Positions 17,069 through 25,221 of a DNA stretch of 64,000 nt are shown piece by piece. The DNA is from Oxalobacter vibrioformis (GTDB taxonomy: Bacteria > Pseudomonadota > Gammaproteobacteria > Burkholderiales > Burkholderiaceae_D). The notes beneath the pieces are model-generated. The model saw nothing but the letters and a program-made list of their open reading frames with translations. It had not been told where the DNA came from and did not search any database. The stretch is from the NCBI RefSeq assembly GCF_027118995.1, contig NZ_CP098242.1, positions 124,001 to 188,000 on the forward strand, written 5' to 3'. The first letter of the stretch is position 1. Each line of letters begins with the position of its first letter. Made by a program: the position numbers and the translations under genes.

Positions 17069-17968
17069 TCAATATTCCCCCCGCTCATACAACTTCTGCA
17101 ACTGCTTCTTCGCATCCGTCGACCCCTGCTCGGCAGCCAGTTGGTACCATCTCACCGCTTCAGGAATATCCTTCTTCACGATAGAGCCCGTCTCATACGC
17201 ATATCCCAGAAGATATTGCGCCTCCGGTGAGCCGCTGTGCGCAGCGCTCTGGATCATCTCCATCCCCTGCTTGGGGTTTCGCTTGATACCACGCCCCTGC
17301 ACCAGCATCACCCCCAAAAGGGCCCTCGCACGGATATCGCCTTTGGCTTCGGCCAAGGACAGCCAGCGCACCGCTTCCGCATCGCTCTTTTTGACACCAG
17401 CCCCGGTGTAGTACATATAGCCCATGTTATACTGCGAGGCCGGGTCCCCCTGCTCGGCCGCCTTCCTGTACCATTTGGCGGCCTCAACATCATCACGCTT
17501 GACCCCATCGCCCTTGCGGTAGCTGTCTGCCAGCATGCCCTGCGCCATCACATGGCCCTTGTTGGCCGCCAGCATAAGCCACTTTACCGCCTCGACATGG
17601 TCCTTTTTCACCACACGCCCGTCATGGTACAAAAGCCCCATCACCGTCTGCGCCGTTGTCGAGCCACCCTGTGCGCCCAGGCGATACCACTTGATGGCTT
17701 CATGCATATTGAGCGGCACCCCGCGGCCTTCCTCGTACATCATCCCCATCAGCGTCTGCGCCATCGGATTGCCCCCTTCAGCCGCCTTCTGTATCAAGGG
17801 AAGCGCCTCCTTGTACTGCCGCTTCTGGTACAGCCGGTAGCCTTCATCCAGGTAGACCCTGGCATCCGTATCCGCATGCGATGGCGTTACCAAGCCGATG
17901 GTAGCGGACAAGAAAAGCGCCCCCGAAAGGGCGCAAACAAAGGAAAAAAAAGAACGTTTTTTATGCAT
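17069..17968 (-). CDS. secreted Sel1-repeat protein (about 6 repeats)
   Basis: A 299-residue protein with signal peptide (basic start KKRSFF, hydrophobic core, cleavage near SHA-D at about 32). A TPR-like head unit (LDEGYRLYQKRQYKEALPLIQKAA) is followed by about six Sel1 repeats and a short basic/acidic end. The start codon overlaps the stop of the upstream Sel1 gene as TAATG, so the two form a coupled pair. Predicted periplasmic scaffold. Confidence 0.9.
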   Translation of the reverse strand: MHKKRSFFSFVCALSGALFLSATIGLVTPSHADTDARVYLDEGYRLYQKRQYKEALPLIQKAAEGGNPMAQTLMGMMYEEGRGVPLNMHEAIKWYRLGAQGGSTTAQTVMGLLYHDGRVVKKDHVEAVKWLMLAANKGHVMAQGMLADSYRKGDGVKRDDVEAAKWYRKAAEQGDPASQYNMGYMYYTGAGVKKSDAEAVRWLSLAEAKGDIRARALLGVMLVQGRGIKRNPKQGMEMIQSAAHSGSPEAQYLLGYAYETGSIVKKDIPEAVRWYQLAAEQGSTDAKKQLQKLYERGEY

Positions 17969-18560
17969 TACCGGTTTTTACGAAGTTTCTTCAATCGATT
18001 CTGGGCAAGTTTATGTCCCTGCCCGGCCGCCTTGTCAAACCACTGCTCGGCCACATGGCTGTTTGGCCTCACACCCGTGCCACTCAGGTACATCATGCCC
18101 AGGGCATACTGCGCATCCGCAAGGCCGTGCTCGGCAGACTTTTCAAACCACGAAAACGCCTGCTGGTCACTCATTTTCACGCCATGCCCGCGCACATACA
18201 TAATACCAAGATTAAATTCAGCCTGCGGCAACTCCTGCTCAGCCGCCTTGCAGTACCAGTTGTAGGCTTTGGCCGTATTTTCCTCCACACCAAAGCCCTT
18301 GTAGTACATCACGCCCAGATTGTACTGGGCAACCATATTGCCTTCCTTTGCCGCCTTTTCAAAAGCGATAAGCGCCTTGTCATACTTTTTCTCGTGATAA
18401 AACGTCAATCCTTCTGCAAAATCCTGCGCGAAAAGCGTGCCCCCCATGCCAAGGCATGCCAGCGCAAAAAAAGTTTGAGGAAAATACGGCGTACAAAGGA
18501 GGGAGCCGTCCGTGTTCCTGCCCGATCAGGGGAGGAGGAGGTGAATACTGAGTTGTTCAT
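17968..18560 (-). pseudogene. Sel1-repeat protein (3 repeats), signal peptide separated by a frameshift in a T7 run
   Basis: The C-terminal frame, readable from ATG 18447, carries a head unit and three Sel1 repeats but only the last part of a signal peptide (ALACLGMGGTLFAQ-D). The missing start is in another frame: ATG 18560, preceded by AAGGTGG, reads through to RRIFLKLF and meets the signal core at the run of seven A (plus strand) at 18466-18472. One base more or fewer there restores a complete secreted protein of about 197 residues. It may be phase-variable, a recent mutation or a sequencing error. Translation could also begin at 18447, giving a protein with a damaged signal. Confidence 0.7.
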
Positions 18561-18775
18561 TTTTTGCCACCTTATTTCACAGCGCATCCATGCGCGTTTG
18601 CGGCTGTTGCGGAAAAAGGTCTTGCCCATTTACAGTGAAACAGTCGCAGGGTTTGCTGTTTATCAGGCTTTTGTCATGCCTGCTTTTCGATAATACACAA
18701 ATGCTTGAGATATTTCCATAAGCGAATGATTTCCTATGACTACACTGGATTTCCCTGTCACTATCAGGATCCGAT

Positions 18776-19066
18776 ATGAACATTGCCAGATTGATTGCTT
18801 ACTGCCGCGAGCACGGTATTGAATTCTGCCTGGGAAACGGCACCGTCAAGGTACGCGGCACAGCAGATATCATTGAAGAAATCCTGCCTGTTTTACGGGC
18901 ACATAAAAAAGAAATCATTGACCATCTCTCCATCGAGATGATCCACGCCGGCTGCCTGCCCGAGGTGTATTACCGGGGAGAGCCTGTCTATACCGAAGCG
19001 CAGGCTGATCTCGCCCTTGTTAAAACCCAGGCACTCTTAAACCGCGTCATGTCAAAATCGGCATAA
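18776..19066 (+). CDS. small protein resembling a TubC N-terminal docking domain
   Basis: A 96-residue cytoplasmic protein starting at ATG 18776 (AGGAT upstream). The first 60 residues (IARLIAYCREHGIEFCLGNGTVKVRGTADIIEEILPVLRAHKKEIIDHL) follow the pattern of TubC_N docking domains found on NRPS/PKS subunits: L...l...gi.l....g.l...ap..ll...l...L..hK.eii..L. No biosynthetic genes are near, and stand-alone versions of this domain occur in many proteobacteria with unknown role. The C-terminal 35 residues are unassigned. An M-family MITE follows. Confidence 0.6.
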   Translation: MNIARLIAYCREHGIEFCLGNGTVKVRGTADIIEEILPVLRAHKKEIIDHLSIEMIHAGCLPEVYYRGEPVYTEAQADLALVKTQALLNRVMSKSA

Positions 19067-19086
19067 CCTCCCGCCTTTCATCCAAG

Positions 19087-19257
19087 CTCAGCCCTCATTA
19101 ATTTGTCGTGGACGAAAAGCGAATTTTTCCTGTCTGCCAAGGCGCAAGGGGAAAATTGGACGAAGGCGTATTGGATCGTCGGCAAGGTCAATTTTGAGCC
19201 GTTAACGAAGGCAGGCGGGAAAGCTGCTTTGCAGCAGACCAATTAATGAGGGCTGAG
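19087..19257. repeat. M-family MITE-like element, copy 1 (171 bp)
   Basis: It is bounded by perfect 17-bp inverted repeats CTCAGCCCTCATTAATT / AATTAATGAGGGCTGAG. The interior contains AAGGCGCAAGG, AAAATTGGACGAAGGCGTATTGG, GGCAAGGTCAATTTT, CGTTAACGAAGGCAGGCGGG and GCTGCTTTGCAGCAG (a palindrome). No coding capacity. It fills the junction between convergent genes. Confidence 0.85.
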
Positions 19258-19265
19258 CCTAACAG

Positions 19266-20552
19266 CTACCGGCGGATGCGGTTTTTCATGAGCAACACCA
19301 AAAAGGCCGCCGCCAGCGCCAGCGCGAGTACACAGCAGACAAGCGCCGGGATATGCTGCCGCATCAGCATGAAATTATCCAACCCGCCCAGCGACCGGCT
19401 GGCACAGCCCCAGCCATGCAACGCATCCGGCGGATGCAGGCAATGATCCGGCTCCCAGGGACGCAAGGCAAACTCCTGCCAGACCGACACTACCTGGAAA
19501 GCCACCGCTGCCGATATCCCTGCTGCCAAAACCCCATAAATAATGGCAACACGCGGGAACATCCCCGAAAACAAGGCACCAAACGCACCAAAAAACGCTA
19601 TGGCCAAGCAAGCAAGCCCCAGCCAGTGCATCAGCGAAAGCATATGAAGCAGACTTCCCTCACCTGTGCTCGATCCGGGAAAAATCATCTCCTGCCAGGG
19701 AATAGCATGTAAAAGCAGAAGCGGCCCGTTTGAAAAAGAAAAAGGCTCAAGAAAAGCCGCCACATCATAAAATGGAAAAGACAGGTTGTACGCGGCTGCG
19801 CCATACTGTCCGCCTCCATCATTCGTAAAACCCGTCAGCACCCACAAAAACACAAGACAGGCAGACAGCAGCAGCCCCGTCCAGTAACATTTTCCCCAGC
19901 CTGGAAAAAGCGCCGGCCACTCCCCGGCCTCGTCAGAGGTCAGGCGGTTTGCAGTCAGCAGAAAGCACCAGTACATGCCCCCCAGAAAACCCAGCGCCAC
20001 AGCTGGCAGGCTGTTACTCATGATCTGCCCTGTACCATCCTTGATCGCCAGGATCAAAAACATCGACGTAAACCAGACCATCCCCATGCGCATCGAAAAC
20101 AGCAAGAGTTTCAAGGCCCCAGGATTGCCCGACAGCACCAGGTACGGCAACACCAGCCACAACAGCGTAAGCACCGCCAGCGCCAGGTAGATATACGTCC
20201 AGAATCCCCCGCCTGTCAGCCCCAGCAACGCAAGCCCTGCCAGGGAGACGCCGCAGGCGACAAAAAAGAAAAGCCGCTGCCTGGGCTCTGCCACCTTCTC
20301 CCAGGGCACAATATCATCGCGTGGTGAAAAAAGCAGCGCCAGAAAAATCGCCACTGCCGTCAGAAACGACAGCAGCTCATAAAGCCATGTCCCCTGCACA
20401 TGCAAAAGCACGGCAAAACGGTCGGTCGGATAAATCATCGCCCATAGAAAAGGAACGGCCAGCCCGCCAAGCTGTCGTGGCGTCACCGGCGTCTTTACCT
20501 TCGGTGCGGGCAGGCGCATCCGTCTTCTCAGGATCTCTTCAATCGTCGTCAT
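19266..20552 (-). CDS. polytopic inner-membrane protein of unknown function
   Basis: A 428-residue protein from ATG 20552 (an upstream TTG at 20573 is possible). The N-terminal 35 residues are basic and cytoplasmic. About ten hydrophobic segments follow, arranged in pairs, with a last TM and a short basic end (LMKNRIRR). Loops contain few conserved charged residues. I do not recognise a transporter family, and there is no nearby partner. It is divergent from the MarR-type regulator gene; the shared 200-bp upstream region contains two copies of the regulator's likely operator, so it could be controlled by it. Confidence 0.7.
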   Translation of the reverse strand: MTTIEEILRRRMRLPAPKVKTPVTPRQLGGLAVPFLWAMIYPTDRFAVLLHVQGTWLYELLSFLTAVAIFLALLFSPRDDIVPWEKVAEPRQRLFFFVACGVSLAGLALLGLTGGGFWTYIYLALAVLTLLWLVLPYLVLSGNPGALKLLLFSMRMGMVWFTSMFLILAIKDGTGQIMSNSLPAVALGFLGGMYWCFLLTANRLTSDEAGEWPALFPGWGKCYWTGLLLSACLVFLWVLTGFTNDGGGQYGAAAYNLSFPFYDVAAFLEPFSFSNGPLLLLHAIPWQEMIFPGSSTGEGSLLHMLSLMHWLGLACLAIAFFGAFGALFSGMFPRVAIIYGVLAAGISAAVAFQVVSVWQEFALRPWEPDHCLHPPDALHGWGCASRSLGGLDNFMLMRQHIPALVCCVLALALAAAFLVLLMKNRIRR

Positions 20553-20675
20553 ATCTGCCGGTCGCTGTTTCAAAAGCCTTTTATCCTGCGGACTCCACGC
20601 GATTCTACCATCCCGCGAGCACCCTTCCCACCCGCAGGCATTCGCCTACTGCGATATTTTGTTACAAAAATATTC

Positions 20676-20692
20676 AGGTACCTAATAAAAAA
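20676..20692. promoter_or_regulatory. putative MarR-type operator, upstream copy
   Basis: AGGTACCTAATAAAAAA with palindromic core AGGTACCT. It is repeated exactly at 20729 and lies just upstream of the -35 box TTGACA (20696-20701). Confidence 0.65.
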
Positions 20693-20695
20693 TGC

Positions 20696-20724
20696 TTGAC
20701 ACCTGCCAGCAGCAGCAGTAAATT
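20696..20724 (+). promoter_or_regulatory. putative sigma-70 promoter of the MarR-type regulator gene
   Basis: A perfect -35 TTGACA (20696-20701), 17-bp spacer and TAAATT as -10 (20719-20724). Bracketed by the two AGGTACCT repeats, which suggests autorepression. Confidence 0.55.
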
Positions 20725-20728
20725 TATA

Positions 20729-20745
20729 AGGTACCTAATAAAAAA
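20729..20745. promoter_or_regulatory. putative MarR-type operator, downstream copy
   Basis: Second exact copy of AGGTACCTAATAAAAAA, 53 bp from the first (five helical turns), just after the -10 box and directly before the ribosome site AAGGAAG of the regulator gene. Confidence 0.65.
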
Positions 20746-20756
20746 GGAAGTAATAA

Positions 20757-21488
20757 ATGAACAGAAGTAACGCAGAAAAAATATTCCATCACCTGCATCA
20801 CTGCACAAACCTCATGCACCGCGCGCCTTGTGGCGGGCACGGGCGCGGAAACGGCCACACGCATGGCCGTGGCGGTCATCGCGGGCAGGGACGCATCATC
20901 GCCCTCTTGCAGGAGCGGGACGGCATCGGTCAGCGCGAGCTTGCCGAGTTACTTCATATACGCCCCCCCTCCCTTTCCGAACTCCTGGACAAACTGGAGT
21001 CAAACGGGATGATCGAGCGCCGCCAGAGCGAATCGGACAGGCGCATGAGCCATGTATTTTTGACCAAGACGGGGCGCGAAAGCGCCTCCCAATTCGAGGC
21101 AGCCCGCGAGGAAAGAATGGGCATGCTGCTTTCCAGCCTCACCGAAAGCGAGCAGGAAACCTTCTCACAACTGTTGGAAAAATTTGTAAATGGCCTGCAG
21201 GACCAGTCAGGCGCTGTGCTGGGACGCGGGCGAGGCGGACGCGGTCGGGGAAATCATGAGCACGGTCCCCGCGTGTGTGGACACGGGCATGGCGGGGAAG
21301 GCCATCACGAGTGTCAGTGTGGCAATCCCGAGCGGCGTGGCCGCGGACCGGGCTCCAACCATTTTGGCGAAGAAGGCGCGGACCATCCCGATGGTGGTGG
21401 TCGCGGACGCGGCGGACGTCACGGGCATGGGCATGCTCATCACGGATGTTGTGGCGGTGGGGGCCGCGGGCATAAACATGAACGCTGA
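20757..21488 (+). CDS. MarR-family regulator with long His/Gly/Arg-rich C-terminal tail
   Basis: The 243-residue product has a winged-helix MarR core: GQGRIIALLQERDGIGQRELAELLHIRPPSLSELLDKLESNGMIERRQSESDRRMSH and the following helices, residues about 42-145. An N-terminal His/Cys/Gly patch (HHLHHC...HRAPCGGHGRGNGHTHGRGG) and a roughly 90-residue tail of Gly, His, Arg and Cys (HGHGGEGHHECQC, HGHAHHGCCGGGG) flank it. This composition suggests metal binding, perhaps Ni, Zn or Cu; that is inference. Family members repress transcription, and two AGGTACCT repeats lie in its own promoter. A terminator follows at 21520. Confidence 0.8.
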   Translation: MNRSNAEKIFHHLHHCTNLMHRAPCGGHGRGNGHTHGRGGHRGQGRIIALLQERDGIGQRELAELLHIRPPSLSELLDKLESNGMIERRQSESDRRMSHVFLTKTGRESASQFEAAREERMGMLLSSLTESEQETFSQLLEKFVNGLQDQSGAVLGRGRGGRGRGNHEHGPRVCGHGHGGEGHHECQCGNPERRGRGPGSNHFGEEGADHPDGGGRGRGGRHGHGHAHHGCCGGGGRGHKHER

Positions 21489-21519
21489 TCCCAGAGCAGA
21501 TAATTTCTTCTCTCAGTAT

Positions 21520-21543
21520 AAAAGGCGGGGCAACCCGCCTTTT
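21520..21543 (+). terminator. rho-independent terminator after the MarR-type gene
   Basis: Stem AAAAGGCGGG / CCCGCCTTTT with a 4-base loop, followed by TTATTTAT. It lies 32 bp after the regulator stop codon. Confidence 0.9.
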
Positions 21544-21589
21544 ATTTATGGTAGTCAGGATAGTATTGATTACATGTCCTTCGCTGGTG

Positions 21590-22003
21590 TTTGAGTCTAC
21601 GATGAGATTGGCCTTTTAATTGAGGTAATACCCTTCGCATGGTTTTGTTCTCTACGATGGGATTAGCCCTTAGAGTGAGATAATAAGGTGGGTGATTGAC
21701 CCACGGTAACGATCTTTTTGTCCTCGCTTCGCTCGTTCTTACCCCACTGGCCCGGCAGCAAAAAGTAACGCAAAAGTGCCGTGCGGACTTCTCGTCCCCC
21801 ACACAGCGGGGAACCCCGCTTTAGCGGGGCAAGGTGTTGCGGTGCCTTTTTTGGTTAGCTTTTTGTGGCAAGATAAAAGTAACCTGCCGCCGGTCAGCCA
21901 CCGGCCTTATGACGCCATCTTGAGGGCCAATCCCATCGCAGCAAACAACACCAAGCGAAGGGCCGCAAACGCGCCCCGCCATCGCGTAATCACGGCCCCC
22001 TAA
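21590..22003. repeat. family-A interspersed repeat, copy 3 (full middle and right arm)
   Basis: Two tandem pieces of the left arm (TCTACGATGAGATTGGCC.. and TCTACGATGGGATTAGCCC..) precede CATAAGGTGGGTG-like sequence and GATTGACCCACGG. The middle module follows: ACGATCTTTTTGTCCTCGCTTCGCTCG, AAAAAGTAACGCAAAAGTGCCGTGCGG, and hairpins CCCCACACAGCGGGG and CCCCGCTTTAGCGGGG. Next are GGTGTTGCGGTGCCTTTTTTGG and AAAAGTAACCTGCCG. The right arm ends in AACGCGCCCCGCCATCGCGTAATCACGGCCCCC. It lies between the MarR-type gene and the porin. Confidence 0.88.
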
Positions 22004-22884
22004 AACTGATGTGTCATCCCTAACTGAAACCCCGTCGATGACTCCCGGTAAGTATGAAAATTGTTATACACCATCCCCACCGCCTTGCTGCCGTTGTCAG
22101 TAAACGCCACATTCGCATAAATCGACGTACGCTTCGTGAAGCGGCAGGTATAACCCAGCGCGTATTTCTTCACACTGTCATCTACCTTTTTCCCGCTGAC
22201 AAAATCATTATGGATCGGGCCATCATATCTGGCATAGTTAAAGGCTGCATTTAACTCACCCGCCCCGAGTTTGAGCTGCACCCGATGATCCAGTCGCGCT
22301 GCTTCACCTCCTCGCTACTGCAAACACCTTGTAGCATCCGTCCTGGTAACCGATGGAAAGCTTGGCCGGACCAAGCCAGTAAGCCACCCCGGCATTCCAG
22401 AGGTAGGAATTGTTACTGTCTGCCGCCCGCTGGAAATTGGCAAAAACAAGAAACGGGCGCACATCGTATTTCATCAGCACATTAAAACCGTCATTACCCG
22501 CGCTTTTGTAGTAATACTGCTGTGAGGCACCAGCACCATAAAGTGCGGAAATATCCTCATCGGTGCCCAGGCTGTAGGAAAGCGAAAAGGCAATGCCCGA
22601 AAAGGAAGGACTGTCATAGCGCACCGTGCTGGCAAGCTGCTCCGAATAAAGATAATTGCCATAGGCCACCCCCCCAGATCTTCATATCCGCGTACGCCCA
22701 GGCGGCTTTCCCGGTTGTTGCCAATCGTCAGGTCACGCCCGCCTTCCTTGATATAGCCGGTATCCACCAGCCCGTAGAGCGTGATATTCGAATGGGACTC
22801 TGCCTGTGCGGCAGGCACCAGTCCCGTCAGTGCACTGGCAACAGACAGGATTATCAGGGGTCTTCTTATCTGACGTTGCGTCAT
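22000..22884 (-). pseudogene. Gram-negative trimeric porin, broken by frameshifts
   Basis: It begins at ATG 22884 with a signal peptide (LIILSVASALTGLVPAAQA-E) and the typical Burkholderiales porin start SNITLYGLVDTGYIKEGG, then RESRLGVRGYEDLGG. The frame is lost near 22670. A second frame gives ASTVRYDSPSFSGIAFSLSYSLG, YDVRPFLVFANFQR and WLGPAKLSIGYQ. A third ends with YALGYTCRFTKRTSIYANVAF and the C-terminal GFQLGMTHQF, which has the terminal Phe used by the BAM complex. The total of about 295 codons is shorter than the usual 350-380, so parts are deleted. Non-functional. Confidence 0.85.
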
Positions 22885-22994
22885 TATCTCTGCTCAATTC
22901 GTTGTTTTTTCAGGGGCAGACTGTTTTTCATCCAAAACAGTTTTTATCAGTAAATATGGCATTCGACATGTCGCTTTTTACTTGAAACCACATG

Positions 22995-23030
22995 AAAAAA
23001 CCGCATTTTCCGCGAAAAATGCGGTAAAAA
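22995..23030. terminator. bidirectional terminator downstream of a Sel1 gene
   Basis: Stem CCGCATTTT / AAAAATGCGG with loop CCGCG, flanked by A run and T run (GAAAAAACCGC...GCGGTAAAAAAC). It ends the minus-strand Sel1 transcript. Confidence 0.85.
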
Positions 23031-23066
23031 ACAACAAAAACAAGCGTGAAAAGCAGATTGTCGACC

Positions 23067-23771
23067 TTATTGAGTCAATTCCTTGATCGGCTTCACAGCA
23101 GCGGCTGCCCCGCCTGCGCGCAGAGCATCAATCCGGGCCGCTGCCTGTTTGTGCTTGCGGGCTGCCGCTTTTTCATACCACATCAGGGCCTCATCAATAT
23201 CCTGCGGCTTGCCCAGCCCCGCTTCACACAGCATGCCAAGAGAGTACATCGCATTCACATTGCCCCTGTCAGCCGCCTGGGTAAACCAGAAGCGCGCCTG
23301 CGTATAGTCACGCTTGATTCCCTCGCCCCGCGCATACGTGAGCCCCGCCATGAATTGCGAGAGTGCATCACCCTGAGCCCCTGCTTTCTTGAACCAGGCC
23401 AACGCCTTGGTCTCATCCTTTTTTACGCCACGCCCTTCATCATACATCTTGCCCATATTGCGCTGTGCCAGCACAAAACCCTGGCCGGCTGACTTCTTGA
23501 ACCAGCCCAAGGCTTCCTTCTCATTTTTTGCAACACCCAGGCCCTCGGCACACATATTGCCGACATTGTTCTGTGCCCCGGCATGCCCGGCTTTTGCCGC
23601 GCGCAGATAAGCGGCAAAAGCCAGCTCATACTGCCCGTTGCGAAAATACGCCGCACCATCGGAAAAATCATCCGCCAGCACCAGACCGGCGGACCCGAAA
23701 GCCAGCAGTACGACAAAAACGCCTGCCAGCCATCTCGCTGCCTGCCGCCTGACCTTAGGATTTTGTTCCAT
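23067..23771 (-). CDS. secreted Sel1-repeat protein (about 4 repeats)
   Basis: A 234-residue protein. ATG 23771 is chosen over an upstream in-frame start because AGGAGA precedes it and the signal peptide follows directly (AGVFVVLLAFGSAGLVLA-D). The head unit SDGAAYFRNGQYELAFAAYLRAA is followed by four Sel1 repeats, a final Arg/Lys/Ala helix and a short C-terminal extension. Predicted periplasmic. A Sel1 remnant lies immediately upstream on the same strand, so the two may once have been one operon. Confidence 0.9.
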   Translation of the reverse strand: MEQNPKVRRQAARWLAGVFVVLLAFGSAGLVLADDFSDGAAYFRNGQYELAFAAYLRAAKAGHAGAQNNVGNMCAEGLGVAKNEKEALGWFKKSAGQGFVLAQRNMGKMYDEGRGVKKDETKALAWFKKAGAQGDALSQFMAGLTYARGEGIKRDYTQARFWFTQAADRGNVNAMYSLGMLCEAGLGKPQDIDEALMWYEKAAARKHKQAAARIDALRAGGAAAAVKPIKELTQ

Positions 23772-23883
23772 TCCTTTTCTCCTGATACCTTTACTTCTGG
23801 CGCACGCCAAAAAGACAGGGGGCACGTCCCCTGTTCAGCCATTCCAATTGCCATTTGGCAGGCGTGATGCCGTCTTTCTCCGC

Positions 23884-24125
23884 CTACATGAACCACCGGG
23901 CCGCCACCATGCAGTCAGGTGCCACTCCCCAGCCATTGGCATAAGCCATCCCTACGGCAAAGGCAGCCAGCACATGCCCTTTTTCTGCCGCACGCTGGTG
24001 CCACTCAAAAGCCTTTTCCGTGTCAGGGGCTACCCCCTTCCCATAAAATACGCTTGGCCAACCATGAATTGGCCCTGGGCGCTGTCAGGCACACTGCCAG
24101 CCGGAAAGGAAAATGGATAGTCCCT
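23884..24125 (-). pseudogene. Sel1-repeat gene remnant
   Basis: Minus-strand translation gives SAQGQFMVGQAYFMGRG in one frame, then after a one-base shift VAPDTEKAFEWHQRAAEKGHVLAAFAVGMAYANGWGVAPD and AARWFM before a stop at 23884. That is about two Sel1 repeats without start or signal peptide. It is the eroded end of another member of the tandem array, between the genes at 23067 and 24138. Confidence 0.75.
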
Positions 24126-24137
24126 GGCATCACAGAC

Positions 24138-25202
24138 TTACATGCGGTTGAGTTTTTCCCGGGCTTCAGTATTGCCCTGGGCGGCAGCTTTCCGGTACCA
24201 CTTCACCGATTCCACCAGATCCTGCTTCACAAGAGTGCCAGCCTCATAGGCATTGCCCAGCCACATCTGTGCGGGTACCAGCCCGGCCTCGCCCGCATCT
24301 TTTATCCATTTCAGCCCGGTTGCCACATCCTTTTTTACGCCGCTTCCCTCAAGGTACAAGGTCCCCAGATTGAACTGCGCCGGAGCAAAGCCCTGGCGGG
24401 CTGCCTTCTCATACCATTTGGTGGCCTCGGCAGCATTCTGTTTTACGCCTATACCCCGGTCATAAAGTCCTGCCAAAGCAAAAGCCGCGCCGGTGTGGGA
24501 TTGTTCAGCCGCTTTCCGATAAAAAGAAAGCGCCTGGGGCAAGTCCTTTTTCATCCCGCGCCCCGCCTCGGCCATGCTGCCCATATTGAAAAGCCCGTCG
24601 GCATTACCCTGTTCGGCCGCACGCATGAACCACTTCACCGCCTCCCTGTCGCTGGCCTTCACCCCGCAGCCGTCACGGTAAAGCGTACCCAGGTTATTCT
24701 GGGCGCGGGCATGGCCCTGCTCTGCGGCCCGGGTAAACCATGTCGCTGCCTCCTGTTCATCTTTCGCCGTGCCAAACCCCTCACAGTACATGACACCGAG
24801 ATTGTACTGGGCGTTTACATCATTCTTCTTCGCCGCCTCGCCAAACCATTTCAGCGCCTGGCTGTCATCCGCCTTGATACCGCGCCCTTCACGAAGCATC
24901 AGGCCCAGATTGGTCTGTGCGCTGGCATTGCCCTGCACTGCCGCCTTCTGGTACCACTTCACCGCCTCGGCATCATCTGCCCTCACGCCACGCCCAAACT
25001 GGTACATCAGCCCGAGGTTATACTGTGCGCTGGCATTGCCCGCCTCAGCCTCTTTCATCGTTGATTCAACCGTACCGCCCTGCTGTATCTGCAGGGAAGG
25101 CTCCTTGCCGCCCAGCTTGAGTCCCTGCGCAAAAACCGGCGGCAAACACAGCACCGCGCCCACCATGGCGCATGACACAAACCGTAAAACCGTTTTTTTC
25201 AT
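24138..25202 (-). CDS. secreted Sel1-repeat protein (about 8 repeats)
   Basis: A 354-residue protein with a signal peptide (KKTVLRFVSCAMVGAVLCLPPVFA-Q). A linker of about 20 residues leads to eight well-conserved Sel1 repeats of 36 residues that fill the rest. The final repeat ends in EAREKLNRM. It starts 20 bp after the stop of the next Sel1 gene upstream and is surely co-transcribed with it. The close sequence similarity among repeats suggests internal duplication. Predicted periplasmic scaffold. Confidence 0.92.
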   Translation of the reverse strand: MKKTVLRFVSCAMVGAVLCLPPVFAQGLKLGGKEPSLQIQQGGTVESTMKEAEAGNASAQYNLGLMYQFGRGVRADDAEAVKWYQKAAVQGNASAQTNLGLMLREGRGIKADDSQALKWFGEAAKKNDVNAQYNLGVMYCEGFGTAKDEQEAATWFTRAAEQGHARAQNNLGTLYRDGCGVKASDREAVKWFMRAAEQGNADGLFNMGSMAEAGRGMKKDLPQALSFYRKAAEQSHTGAAFALAGLYDRGIGVKQNAAEATKWYEKAARQGFAPAQFNLGTLYLEGSGVKKDVATGLKWIKDAGEAGLVPAQMWLGNAYEAGTLVKQDLVESVKWYRKAAAQGNTEAREKLNRM

Positions 25203-25221
25203 TTCATCCGCTCCCAGGCCA

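Noticed and set aside
23638..25064. Plus-strand frames of 160 and 381 codons
   Set aside because: They are antisense to Sel1 genes and to a Sel1 remnant; codon pattern and domains are on the minus strand.
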